This document shows positions 15,565-24,858 of a stretch of 45,097 nt of DNA, one piece after another. The position numbers were made by a program, and so were the translations under genes. The notes beneath the pieces are model-generated. The model made no database searches, was not told the origin of the DNA, and saw only the letters and a list, made by a program, of their open reading frames with translations. The DNA is taken from the NCBI RefSeq assembly GCF_014596745.1, contig NZ_JABTCF010000019.1, positions 1 through 45,097 of the forward strand, written 5' to 3'. Source of the stretch: Maribacter aquimaris (GTDB lineage Bacteria; Bacteroidota; Bacteroidia; Flavobacteriales; Flavobacteriaceae). Numbering within the stretch: position 1 is the first letter of the stretch; each line of letters starts with the position of its first letter.

Positions 15565-15987
15565 TTAGTTCAATTGTGTCTGGTACGCAATGGCATACAT
15601 CTTCAATTGTTTCACCATACTCACCAAGCCATTTGCCCGGGTTGGGGACAAATGCTCTTTCAATCCAATCTCATCTATAAATTTGGTATCGGAATCTATT
15701 ATATCCTGAGGTTTCTGATTGCTAAATACACGAATCAAAATGGCGATTATCCCTTTGGTGATTATGGCATCACTATCAGCCGTAAATACCAACTTATCCC
15801 CTTCCAATTCCGCGTGTACCCAAACCTTACTTTGACAACCTTTAATGATATTGCCATCGATTTTGTACTTCTCGTCTATCAAAGGAAGGGATTTACCCAA
15901 CTCTATCATGTATTCATAGCGCTGCATCCAATCCTCGAACATTGAGAATTCATCTACTATTTCCTCCTGAATTTCCTTTATACCCAT
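15565..15987 (-). CDS. sufE: Cysteine desulfuration protein SufE
   Basis: SufE accepts persulfide sulfur from SufS and passes it to the SufBCD scaffold. The 140-residue length is typical. The acceptor cysteine is Cys51 in NIIKGCQSKVWVHAE, matching the family's GCQS motif. It is encoded downstream of sufS, in the usual order of flavobacterial clusters; there is a gap of about 80 bases between sufS and this gene. Confidence 0.95.
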   Translation of the reverse strand: MGIKEIQEEIVDEFSMFEDWMQRYEYMIELGKSLPLIDEKYKIDGNIIKGCQSKVWVHAELEGDKLVFTADSDAIITKGIIAILIRVFSNQKPQDIIDSDTKFIDEIGLKEHLSPTRANGLVSMVKQLKMYAIAYQTQLN

Positions 15988-16066
15988 TACCTGATTTTAT
16001 ACAAAAATACAATAAGTATTATACCTTTTCAATACTATGCCAAGACCAGCTGCTTTGCTACTTTGT

Positions 16067-17293
16067 TCAAAGCAACATTGCCTTGGCCCGTTTTATTCCG
16101 GCAACCAAAACATCGACCTCATCCTTGGTATTATAAAAACTTAAACTGGCACGTACGGTACCCGGAATCTTATAGAAGTCCATTATTGGTTGGGCACAAT
16201 GGTGTCCTGTACGAACAGCGATTCCCAATTTATCCAGAATGGAGCCCATATCATACGGGTGTATCCCCTCTATATTAAAGGAAATCACGGATGTTTTAGA
16301 TTTTGACGTCCCGTAAATACGTAATCCCTCGATGGTCAACAATTGCTCGGTTGCATAGTGAAGAAGTTCATGTTCATAAGCTGCAATCTCCTTAAAACCA
16401 ATGGCATTCATATAATCCAAGGCTGCACCAAAGGCGATTCCTCCACAAATATTGGGTGTACCCGCTTCAAACTTATGGGGTAAATCGGCATATGTGGTTT
16501 TTGCAAAGGTGACTTCGGCAATCATTTCACCACCTCCTTGATAGGGAGGTAATTTATTGAGCCATTCTTCCTTGCCGTACAACATACCCTCTCCTGTAGG
16601 GCCACACATTTTATGGGCGGAAACGGTATAAAAATCAACATCCAATTCCTGTACATCCGCTTTAATGTGGGGTGCGGCCTGTGCACCGTCTATCAATACC
16701 GCAGCACCCACTTCATGGGCTGCATCGATTATTGTTTTGATCGGATTTACCGTTCCCAAGGCGTTAGACACGTGGTTACAGAAAACCAATTTGGTTTCCC
16801 CTGACAATAATTTATAGTATTCATCCAAAAGCAATTCCCCCTCCTCACTCATGGGAATTACCTTTAAGATTGCCCCGGTGCGTTCGCACAGCATCTGCCA
16901 AGGAACGATATTGGAATGGTGTTCCATGGCCGAAACGATAAGTTCATCCCCTGCCTTTAAAATAGACGAAAAGCCATTTGCCACTAGATTGATACTATGC
17001 GTGGTTCCTGAAGTGAAAATGACCTCATAGGGCTTCGCCGCGTTAAAATGCTTTTGGATCTTAATACGCGCCTGTTCGTATTTATCGGTCGCTTCTTGCG
17101 ATAACGCATGTACACCCCGATGTATATTGGCATTGTAATTACTATAATAATCTACAATGACATCGATTACCTGTTGTGGTGTCTGCGAAGTTGCCGCATT
17201 GTCAAAATAGACCAAAGGATTCCCATTGACCTTACGGTTCAGAATCGGAAAATCTTTTCGGATTGTTATTGGATTAAAAGTCGTTTTTTCCAT
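16067..17293 (-). CDS. sufS: Cysteine desulfurase SufS
   Basis: A PLP-dependent class V aminotransferase-fold enzyme that takes sulfur from cysteine for Fe-S cluster building. Visible are the N-terminal YFDNAATSQTP, EHHSN with the catalytic histidine, the PLP lysine in SAHKMCGPTG (Lys228) and the active-site loop RTGHHCAQP (Cys366). I place the start at the ATG at 17293, giving MEKTTFNPITIRKDFP and 408 residues. A TTG four codons earlier would overlap sufD. From this ATG the gene begins one base after the sufD stop (TGAAATG), a sign of translational coupling. Confidence 0.95.
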   Translation of the reverse strand: MEKTTFNPITIRKDFPILNRKVNGNPLVYFDNAATSQTPQQVIDVIVDYYSNYNANIHRGVHALSQEATDKYEQARIKIQKHFNAAKPYEVIFTSGTTHSINLVANGFSSILKAGDELIVSAMEHHSNIVPWQMLCERTGAILKVIPMSEEGELLLDEYYKLLSGETKLVFCNHVSNALGTVNPIKTIIDAAHEVGAAVLIDGAQAAPHIKADVQELDVDFYTVSAHKMCGPTGEGMLYGKEEWLNKLPPYQGGGEMIAEVTFAKTTYADLPHKFEAGTPNICGGIAFGAALDYMNAIGFKEIAAYEHELLHYATEQLLTIEGLRIYGTSKSKTSVISFNIEGIHPYDMGSILDKLGIAVRTGHHCAQPIMDFYKIPGTVRASLSFYNTKDEVDVLVAGIKRAKAMLL

Positions 17294-17294
17294 T

Positions 17295-18611
17295 TCACAA
17301 ATCAAAACCCAAACGGACTCCCAGCTTTTCGGCTATAAGTCGGTTTATACTTGTTTTTAGCTCGGAAATACGAACACTTTCCAACACATTATTGGCAAAA
17401 GCGTACATCAACAAAGCCCGGGCCTCTTTTTTAGGGATACCACGCGATTGCAAATAGAATAGTGCATCCTCATCCAATTGCCCAATGGTACAACCATGGG
17501 AACATTTAACGTCATCAGCAAAAATCTCCAATTGTGGTTTAGTGTTTATCGTTGCCTTGTCGCTGATCAAAATATTATTGTTCTGCTGAAAGGCATTGGT
17601 CTTTTGGGCAATCTTATCAACAATGATCTTTCCGTTGAAGACCCCTGTGGAATTTTCCCCATAAACCCCCTTATAGTCTTGATGACTTTCGCAGTTTGGT
17701 TCAATATGATGAACCAAAGTATGATGGTCTACATGTTGTTTATCCCCCAAAATGGTAATCCCTTTCATGGTAGAATCGATATACTCCCCATTCTGGTAGA
17801 AGTTCAGGTTGTTTCTTGTGAGTTTACCCCCGAAAGAAAAGGTATGTACTTTTACTACGCTATTACTTTTTTGATTGATATAGGTATTGTCGATCAAAGA
17901 AGCGGTTTTGGCATCGTTCTGTATCTTGTAATAATCGATAATGGCATTTTTTGCCGCAAAAATCTCGGTTACCACATTAGTCAATACCTCATTCGTTGTT
18001 AAACTCTGATGCCTTTCGATGACCTGAAGCTCAGCATTCTCCTCAGCAATAATCAAATTCCTGGGCTGAATCATCAAGGACGCCTCGTTACCTGTAGAGA
18101 AATGTACGATTTCCACCGGTTTTTTGGGCATCTTGTTCTTTGGAATATAAATAAAGGCCCCTTCCCTACTAAATGCAGTATTCAACGTGGTCAAGGAATC
18201 ATCCTTGGAAGCCACCTTATTAAAATACACATCGATATACTGCTTGTACATGGGTTTGGTCAAAGCCGCACTCATTAAACAAATATCGACCCCGTCGTGG
18301 GTCGTTTCAGAAAGAAAAGAAGAATAAATACCATCGACAAAAACAATTTTGAAGGTATCGATCTCTTGAAGAAAATACTTCTTCACTTGTTTATTTTCCA
18401 AGGCATTTACCTCTTTTGGGAAAATACTGAAATCTATTTTTTGAAGACTTTTCAAGGAAGTATACTTCCAAGCTTCCTCTTTTTTGGTGGGAAACCCTTT
18501 CTCCTCAAAGTTCTTGAACGCTTCAGACCTGATATCATGCACTGGGTGCTCAACATCGATATTGTTCTCGAACGCCATGAAAGAAGAAATCAATTTATCT
18601 TTTAAATCCAT
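17295..18611 (-). CDS. sufD: Fe-S cluster assembly protein SufD
   Basis: SufD is a right-handed beta-helix protein that pairs with SufB and SufC in the SufBC2D scaffold and is linked to iron uptake into the nascent cluster. The N-terminus (FPTKKEEAWKYTSL) and the conserved C-terminal core (EIFADDVKCSHGCTIGQLDEDALFYLQSRGIP, shortened here to its key parts DVKCSHG and QSRGI) are present. The ATG at 18611 (MDLKDKLISSF) gives 438 residues, the usual size; an upstream GTG at 18635 is less likely. It is followed by sufS after one base. Confidence 0.93.
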   Translation of the reverse strand: MDLKDKLISSFMAFENNIDVEHPVHDIRSEAFKNFEEKGFPTKKEEAWKYTSLKSLQKIDFSIFPKEVNALENKQVKKYFLQEIDTFKIVFVDGIYSSFLSETTHDGVDICLMSAALTKPMYKQYIDVYFNKVASKDDSLTTLNTAFSREGAFIYIPKNKMPKKPVEIVHFSTGNEASLMIQPRNLIIAEENAELQVIERHQSLTTNEVLTNVVTEIFAAKNAIIDYYKIQNDAKTASLIDNTYINQKSNSVVKVHTFSFGGKLTRNNLNFYQNGEYIDSTMKGITILGDKQHVDHHTLVHHIEPNCESHQDYKGVYGENSTGVFNGKIIVDKIAQKTNAFQQNNNILISDKATINTKPQLEIFADDVKCSHGCTIGQLDEDALFYLQSRGIPKKEARALLMYAFANNVLESVRISELKTSINRLIAEKLGVRLGFDL

Positions 18612-18668
18612 ATCAATTCTATTGGTAGTTGGCACTTACATACTGCCGACCGTACTGCTTACTGCTGT

Positions 18669-19421
18669 TTATACCGCTGTCTCTTGTTTGAGCCAATCGT
18701 ATCCTTTTTCCTCTAACTCATGGGCCAATTCCTTAGTGCCCGATTTTACGATTTTACCTTGGTGCAATACATGCACAAAATCAGGGACTATATACTCGAG
18801 AAGACGCTGGTAATGCGTGATTACGATTACCGCGTTATCCTTGTTCTTTAATTTATTCACCCCATTGGCCACAATACGCAGGGCATCAATATCGAGACCG
18901 GAGTCGGTTTCATCCAAGATAGCCAACTTGGGTTCTAACATGGCCATTTGAAAAATCTCGTTCCGCTTCTTCTCCCCACCTGAAAAACCTTCATTCAAAG
19001 AACGGGACAAAAATTTACGGTCAATCTCCAATAACTCGGCTTTATCCCGTATCATTTTCAACATATCCTTTGCTGGCATATCGTCTAAACCTTTTGCCTT
19101 GCGACCTTCATTGATGGCCGTTTTCATAAAATTGGTGACGGACACCCCAGGAATCTCAACAGGATACTGAAAAGAAAGAAAGATACCTTTATGAGCCCTT
19201 TCCTCAGGAGACGAATCTTCCAGGTTTTCACCCTCAAGAACCACACTGCCCTCAGTTACCTCATATTCCTCTTTACCTGCAATGACCGAAGCCAAGGTGC
19301 TTTTTCCCGATCCGTTGGGACCCATTATGGCATGTACTTCCCCTGCTTTGACCTCAAGGTTTATGCCTTTTAGAATTTCGTTATTTTCAATACCTGCATG
19401 CAGGTTGCTAATTTTTAACAT
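18669..19421 (-). CDS. sufC: Fe-S cluster assembly ATPase SufC
   Basis: An ABC-type ATPase of 250 residues that drives conformational change in the SufBC2D complex. Walker A GPNGSGKST, Q-loop SFQYP, signature FSGGEKKRNE and Walker B LAILDETDSGLDID are intact, as is the switch histidine in VITHYQRLL. The SDSGLDID-like D-loop and FSGGEKKRNE are specific to SufC. It lies 19 bases after sufB and about 57 bases ahead of sufD. Confidence 0.97.
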   Translation of the reverse strand: MLKISNLHAGIENNEILKGINLEVKAGEVHAIMGPNGSGKSTLASVIAGKEEYEVTEGSVVLEGENLEDSSPEERAHKGIFLSFQYPVEIPGVSVTNFMKTAINEGRKAKGLDDMPAKDMLKMIRDKAELLEIDRKFLSRSLNEGFSGGEKKRNEIFQMAMLEPKLAILDETDSGLDIDALRIVANGVNKLKNKDNAVIVITHYQRLLEYIVPDFVHVLHQGKIVKSGTKELAHELEEKGYDWLKQETAV

Positions 19422-19440
19422 CTTCTACTTTTTATAAATT

Positions 19441-20886
19441 TTATCCAACTGAGCCTTCTAGGCTTATTTCCAATAATTTTTGTGCTTCTACGGCAAATTC
19501 CATAGGTAGTTTATTCAAAACCTCCTTACTGAAACCATTTACGATCAATGCTATGGCCTTTTCGGTATCGATACCACGTTGATTACAGTAAAAAATCTGG
19601 TCTTCACCTATCTTACTGGTTGTGGCCTCATGCTCAATTTGAGCCGTTTTATTCTTTACTTCGATATAGGGGAACGTATGTGCTCCACAATCGTTACCCA
19701 TTAATAAGGAATCGCATTGTGAAAAATTCCTGGCATTCTTTGCACGACTGTTCACCTGTACCAAACCGCGATAGCTGTTCTGCGATTTACCTGCAGAGAT
19801 TCCTTTTGATATGATCGTACTTCGGGTATTCTTGCCAATATGAATCATCTTGGTACCTGTATCGGCCTGCTGATAATTATTGGTTACTGCGATGGAATAG
19901 AATTCGCCGATTGAATTATCCCCTTTTAGGATACAGGATGGGTATTTCCAAGTAACGGCAGATCCCGTTTCGACCTGTGTCCAGGAAATTTTTGAATTTC
20001 TATGGCAAATTCCCCTTTTGGTAACAAAATTGAAAACCCCTCCTTTACCTTCCTTATCACCGGGATACCAGTTTTGTACCGTTGAGTATTTTATTTCTGC
20101 ATCATCCAACGCAATCAACTCGACCACAGCGGCATGCAATTGGTTTTCGTCTCTCGAAGGAGCTGTACAACCTTCCAGATAACTAACATAACTACCTTCA
20201 TCAGCAATGACCAATGTTCTTTCGAACTGACCGGTTCCTGCTTGGTTGATCCTAAAATAAGTTGACAATTCCATCGGGCAACGAACACCTTTTGGAATAT
20301 AACAGAAAGATCCATCGGAGAAAACCGCTGCATTTAGGGCCGCATAGAAATTATCTTTTTGGGGCACTACAGAACCCATATACTTTTTCACAAGTTCCGG
20401 ATGTTCTTTAATAGCTTCGGAAATGGAACAAAAAATGATTCCTTTTTCCGCCAAGGTCTTTTTAAAGGTCGTTGCCACGGAAACAGAGTCCATAACAATA
20501 TCCACCGCAACCCCTGCCAATTTTTTTTGTTCATCCAAAGAAATCCCGAGCCTCTTGAAGGTATCCAATAATTCAGGATCAACCTCATCCAAACTATCGT
20601 ATTTAGGTTTACTGTTTGGGGCAGAGTAATAGGATATTGCCTGAAAATCAGGTTTTGGATAGGTAATATTGGCCCATTTGGGTTCTTCCATGAGCTTCCA
20701 AGCCTTAAAGGCTTCCAATCGCCATTGGGTCATCCATTCGGGCTCCTCTTTCTTTTTGGAAATCGCAATGACAATCTCCTCATTCAGTCCGACAGGGAAA
20801 GTATCCGATTCAATATCCGTATAGAAACCATATTCATATTCCTTGGTCTCGAGTTCCTTCTTTAATTCCTCTTCGGTATATGCCAT
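19441..20886 (-). CDS. sufB: Fe-S cluster assembly protein SufB
   Basis: SufB is the scaffold on which the cluster forms, in complex with SufC and SufD. Family landmarks are RMGISLDEQ-like [11 protein letters not shown], the [15 protein letters not shown] segment, [10 protein letters not shown], and near the end [22 protein letters not shown] and [12 protein letters not shown] (quoted only in key parts: [15 protein letters not shown]). The 481-residue length is normal for the long SufB type. It begins 8 bases after the sufA stop. Confidence 0.97.
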   Translation of the reverse strand: MAYTEEELKKELETKEYEYGFYTDIESDTFPVGLNEEIVIAISKKKEEPEWMTQWRLEAFKAWKLMEEPKWANITYPKPDFQAISYYSAPNSKPKYDSLDEVDPELLDTFKRLGISLDEQKKLAGVAVDIVMDSVSVATTFKKTLAEKGIIFCSISEAIKEHPELVKKYMGSVVPQKDNFYAALNAAVFSDGSFCYIPKGVRCPMELSTYFRINQAGTGQFERTLVIADEGSYVSYLEGCTAPSRDENQLHAAVVELIALDDAEIKYSTVQNWYPGDKEGKGGVFNFVTKRGICHRNSKISWTQVETGSAVTWKYPSCILKGDNSIGEFYSIAVTNNYQQADTGTKMIHIGKNTRSTIISKGISAGKSQNSYRGLVQVNSRAKNARNFSQCDSLLMGNDCGAHTFPYIEVKNKTAQIEHEATTSKIGEDQIFYCNQRGIDTEKAIALIVNGFSKEVLNKLPMEFAVEAQKLLEISLEGSVG

Positions 20887-20894
20887 ATTTTATT

Positions 20895-21224
20895 TTATAA
20901 TGAAAAGCTTTCCCCACACCCACAGGTACGCTGTGCATTGGGGTTGTTAAAAACAAAACCTTTCCCGTTCAATCCTCCGGAATATTCCAAAACCGTTCCG
21001 GCGAGATATAAAAAGCTTTTTTTATCGACTATTATCCGTACTCCGTTATCCTCAAAAACCTTGTCGGTATCGGCTATTGATTTATCAAAATCCAATTCGT
21101 AAGAAAGTCCACTACACCCTCCACTTTTAACGCCGACCCTAACATAATCCTTGGCAGCATCAAAGCCACCCTCTGTCATTAGGCCAATCACCTTTTGTTT
21201 AGCTGTTTCTGAAACTTGTATCAT
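20895..21224 (-). CDS. sufA: HesB/IscA family A-type Fe-S carrier (SufA-like)
   Basis: A 109-residue A-type carrier that delivers Fe-S clusters to target proteins. The three ligand cysteines are Cys37 (SGGCSGLSY), Cys101 and Cys103 (CGCGESFSL at the C-terminus). It is the first gene of the suf operon and sits behind a good promoter. I see no IscR-like or Fur-like site by eye. The distinction between IscA and SufA cannot be made from sequence alone; the name follows the gene context. Confidence 0.92.
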   Translation of the reverse strand: MIQVSETAKQKVIGLMTEGGFDAAKDYVRVGVKSGGCSGLSYELDFDKSIADTDKVFEDNGVRIIVDKKSFLYLAGTVLEYSGGLNGKGFVFNNPNAQRTCGCGESFSL

Positions 21225-21250
21225 TATTTGTTTTGATTCTAAATAGTTTA

Positions 21251-21280
21251 CAAATATAAGTTATAAGTAGGGTTCTACAA
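21251..21280 (-). promoter_or_regulatory. Promoter of the suf operon
   Basis: On the minus strand TATATTTG (plus 21251-21258, CAAATATA) is a perfect -7 element, with TTG (21278-21280) 19 bases upstream. The -7 element lies 26 bases before the sufA ATG. It probably drives sufA-B-C-D-S-E, DUF59 and DUF2480. Confidence 0.8.
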
Positions 21281-21362
21281 TAAAACCTAACATTATTATA
21301 ACGTATACATTCATAAGGGTTATCTATTGCAACCCTGGGCCGTAAGAAACCCACATGTCAAA

Positions 21363-21394
21363 TTGTGCCCTTTTCAATAAAAAAAATAGCTTTG
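21363..21394 (+). promoter_or_regulatory. Promoter-like element pointing into the 3' end of the glucan phosphorylase gene
   Basis: TTG (21363-21365), 21 bases, then TAGCTTTG (21387-21394), a perfect match to the Bacteroidota consensus on the plus strand. No plus-strand gene follows. An inverted repeat GAAGTATT (21406-21413) with AATACTTC (21434-21441) lies just downstream, before the phosphorylase stop codon. Confidence 0.35.
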
Positions 21395-21454
21395 CATCAG
21401 TAGGTGAAGTATTCAAAATACCCACGAACCAATAATACTTCAAATGGGCTGGAT

Positions 21455-23098
21455 TTATTTGTAAAGTTCCTCGTAATACTGCCTGGCCATACGGTTACTA
21501 CCGAACTCTGGCAGCACGTCATCAATGCTATTGAATACTATTTCCTGCCATTTCTTAGGCTTTTCATAATACGTGGGCAACACCTTATTCTCAAGAATAT
21601 CATACAAATTTTCGCTGTCAATCTTATCTTGATCCCACGTAGGTAAATTTTGATCTATCACTGGAAAAACAAAGGAGTTTATACCATCTCTGGAGAATTC
21701 CGGCATCCAACCATCGTTTGACGAGACATTCACTGAACCGTTCATGGCCGCAGTCATCCCGCTAGTCCCTGACGCTTCCCTTGTAATTCTTGGAGTATTC
21801 AGCCAAATATCGGATCCGCATTTCAATTTACGTGACAATTCGATTTCGTAGCCTACCAACACCGCCAAGTTCGATTTCTGTTTGGAATAATGCACTAAAT
21901 GATTGAAAATATCAATGGCATAAAAATCGTATGGATAGGGTTTTCCAGCCCAAATGATCTGTACGGGATATTTTTCATTATTGACTAGTCTTTCAAAACG
22001 TTCTAGGTCATTGAGCAACAAATCGGCCCTTTTATACCCTGCAAATCGTCTTGCCCAAACCATCGTCAATACATTGGGATCAAAAAGTTTATTGGTTTGG
22101 TTTAAAACCGCATTAAACAAATCTTTTTTCAGTTCAACCTTTCTTTTTGTATATAATTTAGCATCCTTTTTCTGATGCGCCTCTTCAATAACCTCATCTT
22201 GCCAGAACTTTTGGTTCTGGGCATTGGTTATGGGGATGATCTCACTGATACCGGAATAGTCCTTCCACATATCTCGGGATACCTTGGCGTGCAACTTGGA
22301 TACCGCATTTGATTTTTTGGCCATTCTTAAGGCAGAAACCGTATAATTGATCATTCCACCGTTGACCATCTCTTGCTGTAGTTCTGGCTCAGAAAGATAT
22401 CTTCCAAAGAAGCCACAACGATTCAAATGACGTCCATCGCGCTCCTCATTACCCGCCTTTTCAGGGGTATGTGTTGTAAATACCATTTGGTCTTTTTTCA
22501 CACCCTTGTCACGTAGGTAATAAAATGCAGGCAAGGCATGCCCTTCGTTGAGATGGTACATATCGGCACCTCCCAAGGCCTCAACTATTTTAGCCCCACC
22601 AATTCCCAAAACGATACTTTGGGAAATACGGGTCAAATAATTGGAATCGTATAAATGATTGGTGATCGTCTTGGACAAATAATCATTTCCTTCAACATCG
22701 GTGGTTAACAAATACATGGGCACCGTACCGAATATCTCCGGTTTTAAAACCATAGCCCGGACCTTGACCGAAGGATTGTCGTGTAATTTAACTTCAACTT
22801 CAATACCGGAATCTTCTAGAAACGTATAGTTCTTTTCGATAAAATTGGTGCTCATGGTTTGATCCCCATTCCTCCCTTGGTCATAATAACCATATTTCCA
22901 TAGCATTCCGATGCCAATCACATTCTGTTTGAGCTCATAAGCCGATCGCATATGCGATCCCGCTAAAAATCCGAGCCCACCAGAATATATCTTAAGGGCT
23001 TGGTGAATCCCAAATTCCATACTGAAATAGGCAACTTTCTTATTAAATTCCTTGGCTGGGGTGTATGGCTTATGCCATTGGTTATATTCAGAGGTCAT
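21455..23098 (-). CDS. glgP: Alpha-glucan (glycogen/starch) phosphorylase
   Basis: A GT35 enzyme that releases glucose 1-phosphate from storage glucan. The short 547-residue alpha-glucan family type is seen. Landmarks are AYFSMEFGIHQALKIYSGGLG near the start (key part SMEFGIH...YSGGLG), HLNEGHALPAFYYL, FTTHTPEKAGNEERD, VWARRFAGYKRADLLL, and EASGTSGMTAAMNGSVN, which includes the PLP/phosphate-binding region. The start is the ATG at 23098; a TTG two codons earlier is less likely. No glycogen synthase lies next to it in this window. Confidence 0.92.
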   Translation of the reverse strand: MTSEYNQWHKPYTPAKEFNKKVAYFSMEFGIHQALKIYSGGLGFLAGSHMRSAYELKQNVIGIGMLWKYGYYDQGRNGDQTMSTNFIEKNYTFLEDSGIEVEVKLHDNPSVKVRAMVLKPEIFGTVPMYLLTTDVEGNDYLSKTITNHLYDSNYLTRISQSIVLGIGGAKIVEALGGADMYHLNEGHALPAFYYLRDKGVKKDQMVFTTHTPEKAGNEERDGRHLNRCGFFGRYLSEPELQQEMVNGGMINYTVSALRMAKKSNAVSKLHAKVSRDMWKDYSGISEIIPITNAQNQKFWQDEVIEEAHQKKDAKLYTKRKVELKKDLFNAVLNQTNKLFDPNVLTMVWARRFAGYKRADLLLNDLERFERLVNNEKYPVQIIWAGKPYPYDFYAIDIFNHLVHYSKQKSNLAVLVGYEIELSRKLKCGSDIWLNTPRITREASGTSGMTAAMNGSVNVSSNDGWMPEFSRDGINSFVFPVIDQNLPTWDQDKIDSENLYDILENKVLPTYYEKPKKWQEIVFNSIDDVLPEFGSNRMARQYYEELYK

Positions 23099-23312
23099 AT
23101 TCAATTTTTAACCAAAATTAATCAATATCACCTGTTATAGGGATTCTAACCAAGGAAAATTTATAGTTCCAGAGTCGGAATCCTTGGTGTTTTCCAATGT
23201 CCGGACCATTAAAAGACCCTTTAACATGTTGTTTATGAGGTTTTTAAGAAACACACAACAACAGTATCTGGTTCTTTTGTTCCCAAAATAATGATTCCTA
23301 TAATATCCTTCT

Positions 23313-23320
23313 TATTTTTG
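23313..23320 (+). promoter_or_regulatory. -7 promoter element of thiL
   Basis: TATTTTTG, a perfect TAnnTTTG, ends only four bases before the thiL ATG (23325). Transcription would start at or just after the A of the ATG, which suggests a leaderless mRNA or a start farther in. No TTG at the usual distance. Confidence 0.45.
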
Positions 23321-23324
23321 CAAA

Positions 23325-24374
23325 ATGCTGGAGAACAAGAATCAAGAGAAAACAGATTTGGAATCATTGGGGGAATTCGGTTTGATTGACCACCTTACCC
23401 AACAATTCACTATTGAACAAAAATCAACAATAAAAGGCATCGGTGATGATGCGGCCGTACTGGATTTTAAGGATAATAAGACCGTAATCTCTACCGATCT
23501 TTTGATTGAGGGGGTTCACTTTGACCTCAGTTATATGCCCTTGAAACATTTAGGCTACAAGGCGGTAATGGTCAACCTTTCAGATATTTATGCAATGAAT
23601 GCAAAGGCGACCCAAATAACGGTATCCTTAGCGGTTTCGAACCGATTTCCGCTAGAGGCTTTGGAAGAGCTTTATGCCGGTATTGCCATGGCAGCAAAAA
23701 TTTATAATGTCGATTTGGTCGGGGGAGACACCACCTCATCACAAACCGGACTTATCATTAGTATTACCGCAATCGGAGAGGCAAAAGAAAAAGATATCGT
23801 ATATCGCTCCGGGGCCAAGGAAAATGACCTTTTAGTAGTATCGGGCGATCTTGGCGGAGCCTACATGGGCTTACAAGTGTTAGAACGGGAAAAAGCGGTT
23901 TATAAGGTAAACCCGAACAACCAGCCCGATCTAGAACCGTATTCCTATATTGTGGAACGACAATTGAAACCCGAGGCCCGTAGGGATGTTTTCGATTTGT
24001 TTCGGAAATTGGAGGTGCACCCAACGGCTATGATCGATATCAGTGACGGACTTTCTTCCGAAATCCTACACCTGTGCAAGAACAGTAAATTGGGTTGTAA
24101 TTTGTATGAAGATAAGATTCCTTTAGACCCAACGGTCATCTCAGCCTGTGAGGAATTTAATATAGACAGCACCCTAGTGGCACTTAGCGGTGGGGAGGAT
24201 TATGAATTGTTATTCACTTTAGACCAAAAAGAATTCCCGAAAATAAAGGGCAATCCTAACCTAACAGTCGTGGGGCACATGACTGCTGAGAACGAAGGTG
24301 CGCACTTAGTTTCCAGGAATAACTCTAAAATTCCATTAACCGCTCAGGGTTGGAATTCATTTGCCAAAACATAA
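23325..24374 (+). CDS. thiL: Thiamine-monophosphate kinase
   Basis: ThiL phosphorylates thiamine monophosphate to the active cofactor thiamine diphosphate. It has the PurM/AIR synthase-like fold. Visible are IKGIGDDAAVLDF, STDLLIEGVHFDL (Mg-ATP site), GYKAVMVNLSDIYAMNA, VGGDTTSS, and later ALSGGEDYELLFT. The length of 349 residues is normal. It is convergent with the small zinc-ribbon gene: the stop codons are directly adjacent (TAA then TTA) with no intergenic base. Confidence 0.95.
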   Translation: MLENKNQEKTDLESLGEFGLIDHLTQQFTIEQKSTIKGIGDDAAVLDFKDNKTVISTDLLIEGVHFDLSYMPLKHLGYKAVMVNLSDIYAMNAKATQITVSLAVSNRFPLEALEELYAGIAMAAKIYNVDLVGGDTTSSQTGLIISITAIGEAKEKDIVYRSGAKENDLLVVSGDLGGAYMGLQVLEREKAVYKVNPNNQPDLEPYSYIVERQLKPEARRDVFDLFRKLEVHPTAMIDISDGLSSEILHLCKNSKLGCNLYEDKIPLDPTVISACEEFNIDSTLVALSGGEDYELLFTLDQKEFPKIKGNPNLTVVGHMTAENEGAHLVSRNNSKIPLTAQGWNSFAKT

Positions 24375-24593
24375 TTAGGCTGCGTGATCCGCAGTACAAT
24401 GTCTTCTTTGGTATATAGATTTTAAGGTATCGTTGATTTCTTGACGCTCAGGGGTCAAGACAGAAAGATCTCCGGTTTCACTTGTGGTCACTTCTTTACC
24501 ACAATGAATACATTCATACTCCTTGATGTGTTGGGTGACTTTTTTGGTGACAGCATAATGGTGTCCGAAAATCTGGCAAATTACTTTCTTCAT
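24375..24593 (-). CDS. Small zinc-ribbon-like protein (DUF1660-like)
   Basis: A 72-residue protein with CQIFGHHY near the N-terminus and YECIHCGKEVT in the middle. The Cys-His and CxxC pairs suggest a small zinc-binding ribbon, similar in layout to DUF1660 proteins (inference from memory). The function is unknown. It shares no gap with convergent thiL, so no terminator separates them. A real gene is likely, given conserved-looking metal ligands and a normal ATG. Confidence 0.65.
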   Translation of the reverse strand: MKKVICQIFGHHYAVTKKVTQHIKEYECIHCGKEVTTSETGDLSVLTPERQEINDTLKSIYQRRHCTADHAA

Positions 24594-24807
24594 GATGTAG
24601 GTTTTTTAGGCGTGCATTCTTCCGATTTGAGGAAAAGGATAAATGCTGAATACTTTGATTAGGTCTTTTGTAAAAAGCGGTTCATGAATCACTTTATGCT
24701 ATAACGTCTTATTCCTGTTATTTATTGGGATTAACCAAATTATTTATCTGTAAATTCGACGAAATACACTTTAATCGTCAAAAAGTTCATTTTTAACGTT
24801 GAAACAC

Positions 24808-24840
24808 TTGGTTCTGCTCTTCGATTAAATAGTATCTTTG
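24808..24840 (+). promoter_or_regulatory. Promoter of brnQ
   Basis: TTG (24808-24810), 22 bases, TATCTTTG (24833-24840), a perfect -7 element. The expected leader is only about 12 bases before the ATG at 24859. Confidence 0.75.
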
Positions 24841-24858
24841 CGCCCGAAATTCCGACCC

